A stretch of 64,000 bases of DNA from JAMXLG01 sp963765935 (GTDB lineage Bacteria; Vulcanimicrobiota; Vulcanimicrobiia; Vulcanimicrobiales; Vulcanimicrobiaceae). Of the stretch, positions 52,518 to 63,156 are shown in pieces. The stretch lies in the NCBI GenBank assembly GCA_963765935.1, contig CAVXXX010000005.1:1-64000 (forward strand), in the 5' to 3' direction. Every line of letters starts with the position of its first letter. Within the stretch, counting starts at the first letter, position 1. A program made the translations under genes and the position numbers. The notes beneath the pieces were generated by a model, which saw nothing but the letters and a program-made list of their open reading frames with translations, did no database searches and was not told the origin of the DNA.

Positions 52518-53534
52518 ATGAAGTCGACTCCAATGCTCGATACGCGCCGGCGGGCGCTTCGAGACCTTCGCATATCCGTGACCGATCGGTGCAACTTCCG
52601 GTGCTCTTACTGCATGCCCAAAGAGGCGTTCGGTCCCGATTATCAATCGCTGCCGCGTGCCGAACTCCTCACCTTCGAGGAGATTGTCCGGCTCGCGAAG
52701 ATTTTCCACGGTTTCGGTTTGGAAAAGATCCGCCTCACCGGGGGCGAGCCGCTCTTACGCGCGGGCATTGAGAAGCTCGTCGGAATGCTCGCGACCGAAT
52801 TGCCGGGTATCGTCCTGACGCTTACTACGAACGGCTCGGCGTTAAAGTCCAAAGCGCAAGCACTACAAGCGGCGGGTCTCACGCGCATAACCGTAAGTCT
52901 CGATTCTCTCGATGATGCGACGTTCAAAGCGATGAACGACGTCGGTTTTCCCGTTGGTAGCGTGCTCGGCGGCATTGAGGCCGCCGCTCGTGCGGGACTT
53001 GCGCCGGTGAAAATCAACATGGTCGTAAAACGCGGCGTCAACGACGCGCACATCATAGATATGGCGCGTCACTTCAAAGGCAGCGGAAACATCGTACGTT
53101 TCATCGAGTTCATGGACGTCGGTTCCACCAATGGATGGCAAATGGACCATGTGGTTCCGAGCGCGGAAGTCGTGCGAGCGATCGACGAGGTGTTCCCATG
53201 TGAACCGCTGCATCCGAACTACCCCGGCGAAGTCGCGAAGCGTTGGCGATATAAAGACGGATCTGGCGAATTCGGCGTCATATCGAGTGTCACCGAAGCC
53301 TTTTGCAACTCGTGCACGCGCGCGCGGCTTTCGAGCGACGGAACGATGTACACATGCCTCTTCGCGAGCAAGGGTTACGATTTTAAATCGTTGCTGCGCG
53401 GCGGCAAAAACGACGAAGAAATCGCTAACGCAATCGCAGCGATTTGGCAGATCAGGGACGATCGCTACTCGGAGATTCGCACGAGCGAAACGGCAAAGGA
53501 GCCGAAGGTAGAGATGAGCTTTATCGGTGGATAG
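52518..53534 (+). CDS. moaA: GTP 3',8-cyclase
   Basis: MoaA starts molybdopterin synthesis from GTP. The radical-SAM cluster is CNFRCSYC (Cys25, 29, 32), LTGGEPLLR is the SAM-binding GGE motif, and the second 4Fe-4S cluster lies in FCNSCTRARLSSDGTMYTC. The C-terminal Gly-Gly needed for activity is present. At 338 aa it is complete. The product pathway would feed PaoABC, about 8-10 kb to the left. TAGAAT lies 11 nt before the ATG with no Shine-Dalgarno sequence, so the leader may be very short. Confidence 0.96.
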   Translation: MKSTPMLDTRRRALRDLRISVTDRCNFRCSYCMPKEAFGPDYQSLPRAELLTFEEIVRLAKIFHGFGLEKIRLTGGEPLLRAGIEKLVGMLATELPGIVLTLTTNGSALKSKAQALQAAGLTRITVSLDSLDDATFKAMNDVGFPVGSVLGGIEAAARAGLAPVKINMVVKRGVNDAHIIDMARHFKGSGNIVRFIEFMDVGSTNGWQMDHVVPSAEVVRAIDEVFPCEPLHPNYPGEVAKRWRYKDGSGEFGVISSVTEAFCNSCTRARLSSDGTMYTCLFASKGYDFKSLLRGGKNDEEIANAIAAIWQIRDDRYSEIRTSETAKEPKVEMSFIGG

Positions 53535-53546
53535 CTAGCGCGAATA

Positions 53547-53579
53547 CGAGGGGACGTTCCGAGACGGCACGTCCCCTCG
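53547..53579. terminator. Hairpin between convergent moaA and the duplicated-domain gene
   Basis: An 11-bp stem, CGAGGGGACGT paired with ACGTCCCCTCG, around an 11-nt loop. It starts 13 nt past the moaA stop and ends 4 nt before the end of the opposite gene. The T-tract is poor on both strands, so it may act bidirectionally and weakly. Confidence 0.5.
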
Positions 53580-53582
53580 ACG

Positions 53583-54263
53583 CTATTGCCCTAGCGAGCG
53601 TTGTCCGACGACACGTCCGATCGCGGGCGTCGTATCGGGGCCATTGCCCCAAACGCCGTTGAAACTGTTATTGTCGCTGTTGAACCAGAACGAGAACCAA
53701 CCCGTCTTTCCACCAGGACCGGTCCATTTTGCGCGCACTTTGTCCGACGCTTTGAATGCGCCGTTGAGGACCATCGGACCGGCTCTGCACACGACGGCTT
53801 TACCCGACTGCGTGCATTTCATCATTCCTTTGAACGCTGCGGGGCCGCCCGCGCCCACGACGTTCCACGTTCCCGCAGCTGTAATGGGAGACGGCGGCAA
53901 GAATTTGTTCGCGACGAACGACCCGTTGGCTTTACGCCCGTTGTAGCCCCACGTACCGTTCAAACTGTGACCGTTGGGCGTTGTATATACGGTGAGCCAG
54001 CCGGCGCCTCCGGAGCCATGCCAGGTAGCGTTCATCTGGCTGTCGTTGACAAACTGGCCTTGGAAATTATTTCCGTTCGAAGATGTGCCGGTAACGATGT
54101 TTCCGGACTGCTTGAGCTTGACCGTGCTCGTCGACGGTCCATTGACTCCGCTTTGTTCTACTTTCCATTGACCCGTAACGTTCGGTGGAGCGGCAGATGC
54201 CGCGATCGTGGCCGATGCGGCGAGTGCAAAGCCGCATAACACTGAAATAACAAGACGTTTCAT
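53583..54263 (-). CDS. Secreted protein with two tandem beta-rich repeats
   Basis: From the ATG at 54263 the product is 226 aa, with a signal peptide (KRLVISVLCGFALAASATIAASAA). The mature part has two similar units of about 95 residues: VTGQWKVEQSG...GGAGWLTVYTTPNGHSLNGTWG and AAGTWNVVGAG...GGKTGWFSFWFNSDNNSFNGVWG. Each has the pattern G-x-W-x-V then GW then NG-x-WG, as in lipocalin-like or calycin-like sheets. The frame is open further upstream but without a sensible start. Function unknown. Confidence 0.72.
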   Translation of the reverse strand: MKRLVISVLCGFALAASATIAASAAPPNVTGQWKVEQSGVNGPSTSTVKLKQSGNIVTGTSSNGNNFQGQFVNDSQMNATWHGSGGAGWLTVYTTPNGHSLNGTWGYNGRKANGSFVANKFLPPSPITAAGTWNVVGAGGPAAFKGMMKCTQSGKAVVCRAGPMVLNGAFKASDKVRAKWTGPGGKTGWFSFWFNSDNNSFNGVWGNGPDTTPAIGRVVGQRSLGQ

Positions 54264-54602
54264 GTGTGTAGCGTAGCAGCGCTCCCGTTCGCGCAATATC
54301 CCTAAAGCGCAGCAAGCGCCACGTTGTGCATAAGCACCGCCGAGACGTGAATAACATCCAATTTCCTGTGGATACAATGTGAATCGCGCGCGACCCGTCT
54401 TGAACCCGCTTTTTGCCGGTGCTACGATTCCTTCACTTCGGCTGATACCGGAGGGCGACGCACGTATCGGTCGCGGCCGGCTACAAGCTCGTGATCGCTG
54501 CGCTGGCAGCAATCCGCAGTTCCGGTCGAACCGCCACTCGATGTCAGTAAGACTCTCCCACCCGGGAGTCATATCGGCGAGTTTGGTGAGCGAATACGTC
54601 TG

Positions 54603-54637
54603 AATCAGCCGGTCTCGCACCGGCTGATTTTGTTTTT
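54603..54637 (+). terminator. Strong intrinsic terminator on the plus strand
   Basis: A perfect 11-bp stem, AATCAGCCGGT and ACCGGCTGATT, with the 5-nt loop CTCGC, followed by TTGTTTTTG. No plus-strand gene lies within 1 kb upstream except moaA, beyond its own hairpin, so it may end an unannotated RNA. Confidence 0.85.
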
Positions 54638-54740
54638 GCACCCTTAGTTCGTTCAGCTCTCCGTCGCTGCGGGTCCTCATTTACCAGAGTAAACTTCGGA
54701 CCCGCCGCTCCTCAATCTGAACGAACTAAGGGCGCAAAAA
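54633..54740. repeat. 108-bp nested inverted repeat
   Basis: The outer arms at 54633-54656 and 54717-54740 are 24 nt each with one mismatch. Inside are an 8-bp stem GCGGGTCC/GGACCCGC (54669-54676, 54698-54705) and a hairpin TTTAC-CAGA-GTAAA (54680-54693). The T-rich end of each arm faces outward, so on either strand the U-run is 5' and the A-run 3', unlike a terminator. It could be a MITE-like element, a REP-like palindrome or a structured RNA. Confidence 0.7.
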
Positions 54741-54751
54741 ACTAGGTCATA

Positions 54752-55801
54752 TTATGTGCCGTATTTGGCGGTGATTTCGTGGGCTAGTACGGCTATTCGT
54801 TCGCGGACGTGGGCGGGTTCGATGATTTCGGCTTGTGATCCCCAGCCGAGGACCCAGCGGACGAGTTCGTCGGTGTCGGCGACGCGGTATTCGATGTGTG
54901 CGGAACCGTCGTCGTTGCGCGTGATTTGGCGTTCGGCAACGACGCGCGCTGCAATCGCCGCTTTGGCGACGCGCGGCGCAAAGTATACGCATACGGCGGT
55001 CGTATCTTCTCCATGCATCACGCCGCTGATCGATGCGGCGGCGTAGGCTTCGACGTCGAAATCCTCGGGTTTAACGAACGTGCGCGCAAGCATCCGCGGT
55101 TCGCTTACATTATCGACCGCGAAGACGCGCTTATCGCGCCGCGCATGATCGTATGCAACGCAGTAGATGCGTCCCGTGCTAACGATGAATCCGTACGGAT
55201 CGGCCGTGCGAGCGCTGCGCTTTCCTTCTTTGTCTTGGTAGACGAACTCGATGCTACGCGACGCACGCTGTGCCGCCGAGAAGACGCGCAACGCCGTTTC
55301 GCCGTTTTCATCCAAGCGTATTTCCGAAAGTCGAAACGCGAGCGGGATCGGCGCTTCGACCCGAGCGCGCGCGCCGTTACTGCTCGAGCCAAGCAGCTTG
55401 TCGGTGATCTCATTGATCGACGATCCGATTGCGCCGCCAATCGATACACCAAACGAGCGCAAGGCGACGAGGCCGAACAGTTCGCCTCCGGAGAGATCGA
55501 GGCGCTTGAGACTGTATCCGCCCGCAAAGCGGTACGTGTTCGTCGTGCGATCGAAGTACCAAGGGAAGCCCGCCTCGGAGAGCACGGCGAGATACCGGCG
55601 AAGACTGCGAGTACTCGGGCGGCGGCCACCTTCGCCGATGCGATCCTTGAGGTTCTCAAACGAGTGGCGCCCCTCATCAATAGCATTGAGCAGGCGTACC
55701 AGCAAGACGATCTTTGGTTCGGTCGTTCGTTCCACGGCTTTGAACCAGCCTACCGCATTCGGGCCGCCGCGGCTATGCCAACAATGCGGCGCACCGGTCA
55801 A
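54752..55801 (-). CDS. WYL-domain transcriptional regulator (YafY/PafBC type)
   Basis: An N-terminal winged helix (KIVLLVRLLNAIDEGRHSFE, then STRSLRRYLAVLSEAGFPWY) is followed by a WYL domain (RSIEFVYQDKEGKRSARTAD, PYGFIVSTGRIYCVAYDHAR) and a WCX-like C-terminal domain (WVLGWGSQAEIIEPAHVRER). Such proteins sense nucleic acids or nucleotides. The open frame starts at TTG 55801, 6 nt after the upstream gene's stop; a GTG at 55735 is an alternative closer to the helix-turn-helix. The 349-aa form is the family length or slightly long. Confidence 0.88.
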   Translation of the reverse strand: MTGAPHCWHSRGGPNAVGWFKAVERTTEPKIVLLVRLLNAIDEGRHSFENLKDRIGEGGRRPSTRSLRRYLAVLSEAGFPWYFDRTTNTYRFAGGYSLKRLDLSGGELFGLVALRSFGVSIGGAIGSSINEITDKLLGSSSNGARARVEAPIPLAFRLSEIRLDENGETALRVFSAAQRASRSIEFVYQDKEGKRSARTADPYGFIVSTGRIYCVAYDHARRDKRVFAVDNVSEPRMLARTFVKPEDFDVEAYAAASISGVMHGEDTTAVCVYFAPRVAKAAIAARVVAERQITRNDDGSAHIEYRVADTDELVRWVLGWGSQAEIIEPAHVRERIAVLAHEITAKYGT

Positions 55802-55807
55802 AAGATT

Positions 55808-57412
55808 TTAAAAAGGCGTGGACGAGGGCGAGGGAGCCGGTACCGCCTGCGGTTTCGGGAAGCACCCGTCGGCTGCGGCGATCGCCGGTGTCGTCGGCTG
55901 CGGCGGCGTGCCGGTAAGGCCGACTTCGAGGGGGTAATTTGAACCGCCGTCGGTCATCGTCTGAACGTTGAGCTGATAGCGTTGGTTCGGCTGTAATGCA
56001 AACGCGGCGATTTGATACCGGACGTTACTCAAGCGCACGCAGCCCATCTCCACGAGCCTGCCGTCGACGACGAAGCTCGAGCGCACGACGCCACCGATCG
56101 GGCGTTCGTAGAGATACACGTTGGCGGCCGCATTCGTGGGGTTGCTGAGTGAGAACAGGAACGTGTGGATGACGCCGTAGTCCCCGTAGTCGCGCCCGTT
56201 GTTTGCGGGGTCGACGTTCGGCAGGGTTGGGTCGCGATCGCCGTAGACGACCGACGCGTCATTGCCTCCCACGGCGTACGCGAGCGAATCGGTGCCGAAA
56301 TTCGTGAGTTGGAAGACGCCGCCGCGATGATGTCCATCACGCGGAACGAGCGGCCCCGCGAAGAGCGACCGCGGATCGACTCCCGGCGAGACGGCGAGCA
56401 CGGTCACGCTGACCGGACCGCCGGAGAGTACGTTGATGCCGACCGAGCCGGCCACCAGTTGACGGTTCGCCATCGGAACATCATGCAACACGAGCGGCGC
56501 AGCCGCATTGATGTCGTACACGACGCCTTGATTGAGCGGCTTCATCAGGAGAAAGTCCCGGCTCACGGCGTGTCCGACACTCATCACATCGATGTTCGGT
56601 CCCGCCGTCGAGTCGATGATTTGTACCGACGAAGGAGCATCAGCCGACGATCCGACGACAACGACGAGGCGCCGGGGATCGCTGGCGTTGTCATGATAGT
56701 AATACAGGCGCGACGGCGCTCCAGCCGAGACGGTGCCGCGATAGAGAACGCCGTCAACGTTCACGTGTTCGGGATCGTCGTCGTACATCAGTGTCGGTGG
56801 CGCGAACGGTTCCACCGCAACGTTTTGCACGGTAACGTTCGTGGTGGCGGCAACGTCTAAGTACTGATTGTTGCCGCTGATTTGCACGGGAACCGAAACG
56901 CTCGTCGACGCGCCGCTCGAGGGCGGGGCAACGGATGGCGACGGCGCGGCCAGCGTTGCACCCGGTTGAACCGTCGCATTTCGCGAAACTGCCGCCGTTA
57001 TTTGCGCCGACAGCCACGCGGGATCGATCGCCGAACCGGTGACTTTGAGCGTGACGGAAGGCGCAATGCTGCCCGCGTCTTGCGCAACAAATACCGGAAT
57101 GTCGACCGACGCGCCGGTTTGATCGGTTATGTGAACGGCGTCGTGTCCCAGCTGTCCCGCGGCTGTAATTGAAATCGTTTGCGCGGCCTGATCGACGGCG
57201 ACGGTGAGCAGCGGACCTACAGTTGCATTGAGCGCACCAGCCGCGCTCGTGATGCGAACCGTCGTGGTGCTGCCCGGGTGCATGCCGACCGAGGACGGCG
57301 ACGCCGTAAGCGCGGCGGCGGGCGCCGAGGGCGCCGGCGTTGCGGTTACGGGCGGTGGAGATGGCGGCGGACTAACTTGCCCGATCAGTAAAGCGGCGAG
57401 GACGTTGAGCAT
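55808..57412 (-). CDS. Large secreted protein of unknown function, Pro/Ser/Thr-rich
   Basis: The start at 57412 gives a 534-aa product with a short signal peptide (LNVLAALLIGQVS) followed by a Pro-rich segment. Residues about 30-180 resemble Ig-like or cadherin-like beta domains (SSVGMHPGSTTTVRITSAAG). The later part (YRGTVSAGAPSRLYYYHDNA, LVVVVGSSADAPSSVQIIDS) and the Cys-bearing segments EMGCVRLSN and ADGCFPKP show no known motif. The extra 40 codons upstream of 57412 are Arg-rich and not exported-like. It is divergent from mtnB with starts only 11-23 bp apart, and upstream of the WYL gene in tandem. Confidence 0.72.
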   Translation of the reverse strand: MLNVLAALLIGQVSPPPSPPPVTATPAPSAPAAALTASPSSVGMHPGSTTTVRITSAAGALNATVGPLLTVAVDQAAQTISITAAGQLGHDAVHITDQTGASVDIPVFVAQDAGSIAPSVTLKVTGSAIDPAWLSAQITAAVSRNATVQPGATLAAPSPSVAPPSSGASTSVSVPVQISGNNQYLDVAATTNVTVQNVAVEPFAPPTLMYDDDPEHVNVDGVLYRGTVSAGAPSRLYYYHDNASDPRRLVVVVGSSADAPSSVQIIDSTAGPNIDVMSVGHAVSRDFLLMKPLNQGVVYDINAAAPLVLHDVPMANRQLVAGSVGINVLSGGPVSVTVLAVSPGVDPRSLFAGPLVPRDGHHRGGVFQLTNFGTDSLAYAVGGNDASVVYGDRDPTLPNVDPANNGRDYGDYGVIHTFLFSLSNPTNAAANVYLYERPIGGVVRSSFVVDGRLVEMGCVRLSNVRYQIAAFALQPNQRYQLNVQTMTDGGSNYPLEVGLTGTPPQPTTPAIAAADGCFPKPQAVPAPSPSSTPF

Positions 57413-57423
57413 CGGCGTATGGT

Positions 57424-58056
57424 ATGGTGTTGCGGATGACGCTCCACCTTCCAGACGTACCCGACGCCGTCGCCGGCGACGTCGCTTCGATCGGACGGTT
57501 CGCCGCGTCGCGTGGATGGGTTCCGGCAACAAGCGGCAACTTCTCGCGCCGCATCGATGCGACGCACGTCGCCATCACGCGCTCGGGTATCGACAAGGGA
57601 AACATTCGTCCGGACGATTTGATCGTCGTGGATCTGCGCGCGCCGCTGCCGCCGGGCGTTTCTGCCGAAACACCGTTGCATGTCGCGCGCTATACCGCCG
57701 ACGCAAACACCGGCGCAATCGTGCACGTGCACTCGGTTGCTGCGACGGTGCTTTCGCGGATAGACGAAGTACGAGGCGCGGTAGAATTACGCGGTTTTGA
57801 AATGCACAAGTCGCTGAGCGGAATCACGACGCACGAAAGCTTGGTGCGCCTGCCGATCTTTGCAAACGATCAAGATACGTCAGGCTTAGCGCAGCGCATC
57901 GAAGCGGCGCTCGGTTCGGCGCCTCGCGTGCCGGGTTACCTTCTTGCCGGCCACGGCCTATACGCGTGGGGTGGGACAATGGACGATGCACGCCGCCATC
58001 TCGAAGGCCTAGAGTTTTTGCTCCAGTGCTCCCTCGAAGAACGGAGAATCACATGA
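57424..58056 (+). CDS. mtnB: Methylthioribulose-1-phosphate dehydratase
   Basis: A class II aldolase-fold zinc enzyme of methionine salvage. FAASRGWVPATSGNFSRRID is the usual opening, zinc ligands are in IVHVHSVAATVLS and in AGHGLYAWGGTMDDARRHLE. The start is the ATG at 57424 or 57436. The length of 206-210 aa is normal. The stop overlaps mtnD as ATGA. Confidence 0.93.
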   Translation: MVLRMTLHLPDVPDAVAGDVASIGRFAASRGWVPATSGNFSRRIDATHVAITRSGIDKGNIRPDDLIVVDLRAPLPPGVSAETPLHVARYTADANTGAIVHVHSVAATVLSRIDEVRGAVELRGFEMHKSLSGITTHESLVRLPIFANDQDTSGLAQRIEAALGSAPRVPGYLLAGHGLYAWGGTMDDARRHLEGLEFLLQCSLEERRIT

Positions 58057-58610
58057 CTGCAATTGCGACGTCGACCTTACGCGTGTACGACGATAACAAT
58101 CCGGCAGCACCGCTGCTAGAAACCGGTGATGGCGATCGCATTGCGTCGGAACTCGCGAAGATCGGGGTGCGGTTCGAGCGCTGGGCAGCCGACGTCGAGC
58201 TTCCGCGTGGAGCAGATCAGAACGCGGTGATTGCGGCATACCGTTCGTCGATCGACCGGCTCATCGCAGAATGCGGCTATCAATCGGTTGACGTGATTCG
58301 TCTCGAACGCGGTACGCCGAACACGGAGCCGATACGCAAGAAATTCCTCGACGAGCATCAGCACTCCGAAGACGAGGTGCGCTTCTTCGTCGAGGGTCGC
58401 GGCGCTTTCTATCTTCACGCCGGTGGTCGCGTCTACCAAACGATTTGCGTGAAGGGTGACCTCATCAGCGTTCCGGCGGGTACCAAGCACTGGTTCGACA
58501 TGGGCGGCGATCCGGAATTCACGGCCGTGCGCCTATTCATCAATCCCGACGGTTGGGTTGCGAACTTCACCGGCGATCCGATTGCCGGCGGTTTTCCGAA
58601 ACTCGACTAA
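58053..58610 (+). CDS. mtnD: Acireductone dioxygenase
   Basis: A cupin metal enzyme (Fe or Ni) that cleaves acireductone; with iron it yields the keto acid precursor of methionine. The ligands are in DEHQHSEDEVRFFVEG (His, His, Glu) and AGTKHWFDMGG (His). The start at 58053 overlaps the mtnB stop and gives 185 aa, as in the family. It is followed after 9 nt by mtnC. Confidence 0.95.
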   Translation: MTAIATSTLRVYDDNNPAAPLLETGDGDRIASELAKIGVRFERWAADVELPRGADQNAVIAAYRSSIDRLIAECGYQSVDVIRLERGTPNTEPIRKKFLDEHQHSEDEVRFFVEGRGAFYLHAGGRVYQTICVKGDLISVPAGTKHWFDMGGDPEFTAVRLFINPDGWVANFTGDPIAGGFPKLD

Positions 58611-58619
58611 GGAGCTCGC

Positions 58620-59315
58620 GTGCAATTTCGCGCTGCAGTCGCGCTGATCGATATCGAAGGAACGCTCGGCTCGATCGCGTTCGTCCGTGACGTGCTCTTT
58701 CCGTATGCAAAGGCACGCATGGACGACTACGTGTACGCGCACGAGGAAGAACCATGGATGCGCGCGATTCTCGATGAAGCGGCGCGCGAAGCGGGTGTCG
58801 ACGTCCACGATCTCAATTCGATTCTGCGCGCGTTGCATGCGTGGAGCGACAACGACGTCAAGGTTACTCCGCTCAAAGAGCTCCAGGGACGCATCTGGGT
58901 GGAAGGGTTTGAATCAAGCGGCATTCGCGGACACCTCTATCAAGACGCGATCGACGCGCTCAATCGTTTTTACGAAGCGGGTGTGCGTCTCTACATCTAC
59001 TCATCGGGCTCGGTGCCCGCGCAGAAGCTGCTCTTCGGCCACAGCGTGGCGGGCGATCTGCTTCCGCTCTTTTCGGGTTTCTACGATACGTCGATCGGCG
59101 GAAAACGCGAAACCGTTTCATACGAACGCATCTGCGTGCAGCTGCGTGTATCGCCGAACGAGGTGATTTTCTTCTCCGATAACATTTCCGAACTCGATGC
59201 GGCGCGCGATGCCGGTTTGCAAACCGTGCAATTGGCGCGGCCGGAAGACGGAACTGTTCCGGCGACGGCGCACACTTCCGTCGAATCGTTCGTCGAAATC
59301 GTCGTGCTTCCGTGA
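58620..59315 (+). CDS. mtnC: Acireductone synthase (enolase-phosphatase E1)
   Basis: A HAD-family enzyme that enolises and dephosphorylates 2,3-diketo-5-methylthiopentyl-1-phosphate. The HAD motif I is LIDIEGTLGS; motif II is YIYSSGSVPAQKLLFG, and FFSDNISELDAARDAG is motif IV. GTG start with AAGGAG upstream; 231 aa. The order mtnB-mtnD-mtnC lets the three act in succession. Its stop overlaps the next GTG. Confidence 0.95.
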   Translation: MQFRAAVALIDIEGTLGSIAFVRDVLFPYAKARMDDYVYAHEEEPWMRAILDEAAREAGVDVHDLNSILRALHAWSDNDVKVTPLKELQGRIWVEGFESSGIRGHLYQDAIDALNRFYEAGVRLYIYSSGSVPAQKLLFGHSVAGDLLPLFSGFYDTSIGGKRETVSYERICVQLRVSPNEVIFFSDNISELDAARDAGLQTVQLARPEDGTVPATAHTSVESFVEIVVLP

Positions 59316-59770
59316 CACTGCCCCAACGGTATTTCGACGAGTTTGCCGTCGGTGACACGTTCGAAACGGAAGCATTTACGCTTTCGGAAAAAGAATCGCT
59401 CGCGTTCGCGCATCTCTATGATCCGCAGCCATTCCACTTGGATGCCACGGCGGCTGCGGATAGTCCGTTTCGTGAACTCGTTGCAAGCGGCTGGCAAACC
59501 GCGGCCATTACCATGCGCCTTGTCGTTCAATCGGGTGTGCTGCGCACGACGGGGGTCATCGGTACCGGAATCGACGACCTTCGCTGGCTCGCGCCCGTCT
59601 TTCCCGGCGATACATTGCGCGTGCGCGGCGAGGTAACCGAAAAGCTGCCGTGGGCGGGAAAGAAGAAAGACCGCGGTACTATGCGCATTCGATTACATAC
59701 GCTCAATCAACATGACGTTGTCGTCATGTCGCAGATTGCAAATCTTATGGTCGCTACACGGCCGGTATAA
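59312..59770 (+). CDS. MaoC-like hotdog dehydratase
   Basis: A 152-aa single hotdog protein. QRYFDEFAVGDTFETEAFTL and the hydratase motif AFAHLYDPQPFHLD (Asp and His) define the (R)-specific enoyl-CoA hydratase/MaoC family, and FRELVASGWQTAAITMRL follows. The GTG start overlaps the mtnC stop. No direct role in methionine salvage is known; it may act on an acyl-CoA and be carried on the same transcript. Confidence 0.87.
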   Translation: MTLPQRYFDEFAVGDTFETEAFTLSEKESLAFAHLYDPQPFHLDATAAADSPFRELVASGWQTAAITMRLVVQSGVLRTTGVIGTGIDDLRWLAPVFPGDTLRVRGEVTEKLPWAGKKKDRGTMRIRLHTLNQHDVVVMSQIANLMVATRPV

Positions 59771-59843
59771 CCATCAACCCCTCGACCCCGCGCGCATCAC
59801 AGTGATACCATGGGTGTTCGAGCATCAAAACGGGAGGCGCGTA

Positions 59844-60158
59844 ATGCGTACCTTAATTCGTATTTCGATGGACACCGAGAAAAGCAACGCCACAATCAAA
59901 GCGGGAGGCTTTCCTGAATTGCTCCGCGTCGCCATTGCGCGCTTACAGCCGGAAGCAACGTATTTCTACGCCGAGCATGGAAAGCGAACGGCGCTTTTTG
60001 TCGCCGATCTCAAAGAATCTTCGGAAATTCCCGCGATTGCGGAGCCGTTCTTCATGGAAGCAGGCGCGACGGTCGAACTGTTCCCCACGATGAACGTTGA
60101 GGAATTGCAGAGGGGCCTTGCTGAAGCTGCCAAAGGATTTGCCCCAGTACCGGCTTGA
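59844..60158 (+). CDS. Small protein of unknown function
   Basis: The start at 59844 follows GGGAGG by 6 nt and gives 104 aa. RTLIRISMDTEKSNATIKAG and ERTALFVADLKESSEIPAIA-like text suggest a small alpha/beta (ferredoxin-like) dimer, of the kind sometimes annotated as GYD or DUF proteins. There is no export signal or catalytic motif. It is followed by a terminator, so it closes the mtn transcript. Confidence 0.68.
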   Translation: MRTLIRISMDTEKSNATIKAGGFPELLRVAIARLQPEATYFYAEHGKRTALFVADLKESSEIPAIAEPFFMEAGATVELFPTMNVEELQRGLAEAAKGFAPVPA

Positions 60159-60175
60159 TCGCGGCCCCGAGGGGA

Positions 60176-60205
60176 CGAGACCGAAGGCGGTGTCCTTCGG
60201 TCTCG
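60176..60205 (+). terminator. Hairpin terminator after the mtn transcript
   Basis: A 12-bp stem CGAGACCGAAGG / CCTTCGGTCTCG with the 6-nt loop CGGTGT, then GTTGTT. It lies 17 nt past the stop of the 104-aa gene and just before the end of the opposite small gene. Confidence 0.75.
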
Positions 60206-60209
60206 GTTG

Positions 60210-60533
60210 TTACGATGCGGAGCGGAAGCGGCGCTGCGTCAGTTCGTCGAGCGGTTCGACATCGTAATGCGTCTGAATCTCTCGAACGTCTTCGTAGAAG
60301 TTTGCCGCATTGCGCAGATCGCGTCGTATTCGGCGAGCGCGTGTGCCCGGGAGATCGTGGGTTGCGAGGTAGTCGAAAATGCGGTCGCGATCGATTGTGT
60401 AAATGCGCTGCGCAGGCGCGGGATAGCGAAACACGTACTTCCGTCCCTCTTCGTCGTACTGCGGCGCCTCGGGTTGCGCGACCGTTTCTTCGTCGGTACA
60501 CGGCACGTTGGATTGCTTTAGCCGAAAGAGCAT
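60210..60533 (-). CDS. Small protein of unknown function
   Basis: A 107-aa, charged protein with no signal peptide: YDEEGRKYVFRYPAPAQRIY, then IFDYLATHDLPGTRARRIRR and a helical end. Acidic N-terminal part, basic middle. I do not recognise it. It sits alone between the mtn terminator and the clpC terminator. Confidence 0.5.
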   Translation of the reverse strand: MLFRLKQSNVPCTDEETVAQPEAPQYDEEGRKYVFRYPAPAQRIYTIDRDRIFDYLATHDLPGTRARRIRRDLRNAANFYEDVREIQTHYDVEPLDELTQRRFRSAS

Positions 60534-60609
60534 TGTCGTGGACCCCCTGTAAGCAGGATACCCATCTTTTGAACGAACGACAACACGGCGAGGGCGTGCA
60601 CGATATGAA

Positions 60610-60637
60610 AGGGACCGGATGTTTACATCCGGTCCCT
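60610..60637 (-). terminator. Hairpin terminator after clpC
   Basis: A perfect 12-bp stem AGGGACCGGATG / CATCCGGTCCCT with loop TTTA. On the minus strand it continues as TTCATA. It lies 23 nt past the clpC stop. Confidence 0.75.
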
Positions 60638-60660
60638 CTGCTTTGTGATAGTGAATTGCG

Positions 60661-63156
<2,496 letters not shown>

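Larger units (their letters stand above)
54264..54751. other. Non-coding stretch with structured elements
   Basis: About 490 bp without a convincing gene. It holds a possible -10 element (TACAAT at 54373-54378), several potential hairpins (for example GACTCTCC...GGGAGTC near 54550-54570), the terminator at 54603 and the nested inverted repeat at 54633. The short open frames here look like chance. A transcript of about 250 nt from near 54385 to the terminator is possible. Confidence 0.5.

Noticed and set aside
54264..54751. tRNA, tmRNA or riboswitch in the gap
   Set aside because: A CGGTCGAACCG stretch looked like a T-arm, but no acceptor stem or anticodon arm fits, and no riboswitch core was recognised by eye.
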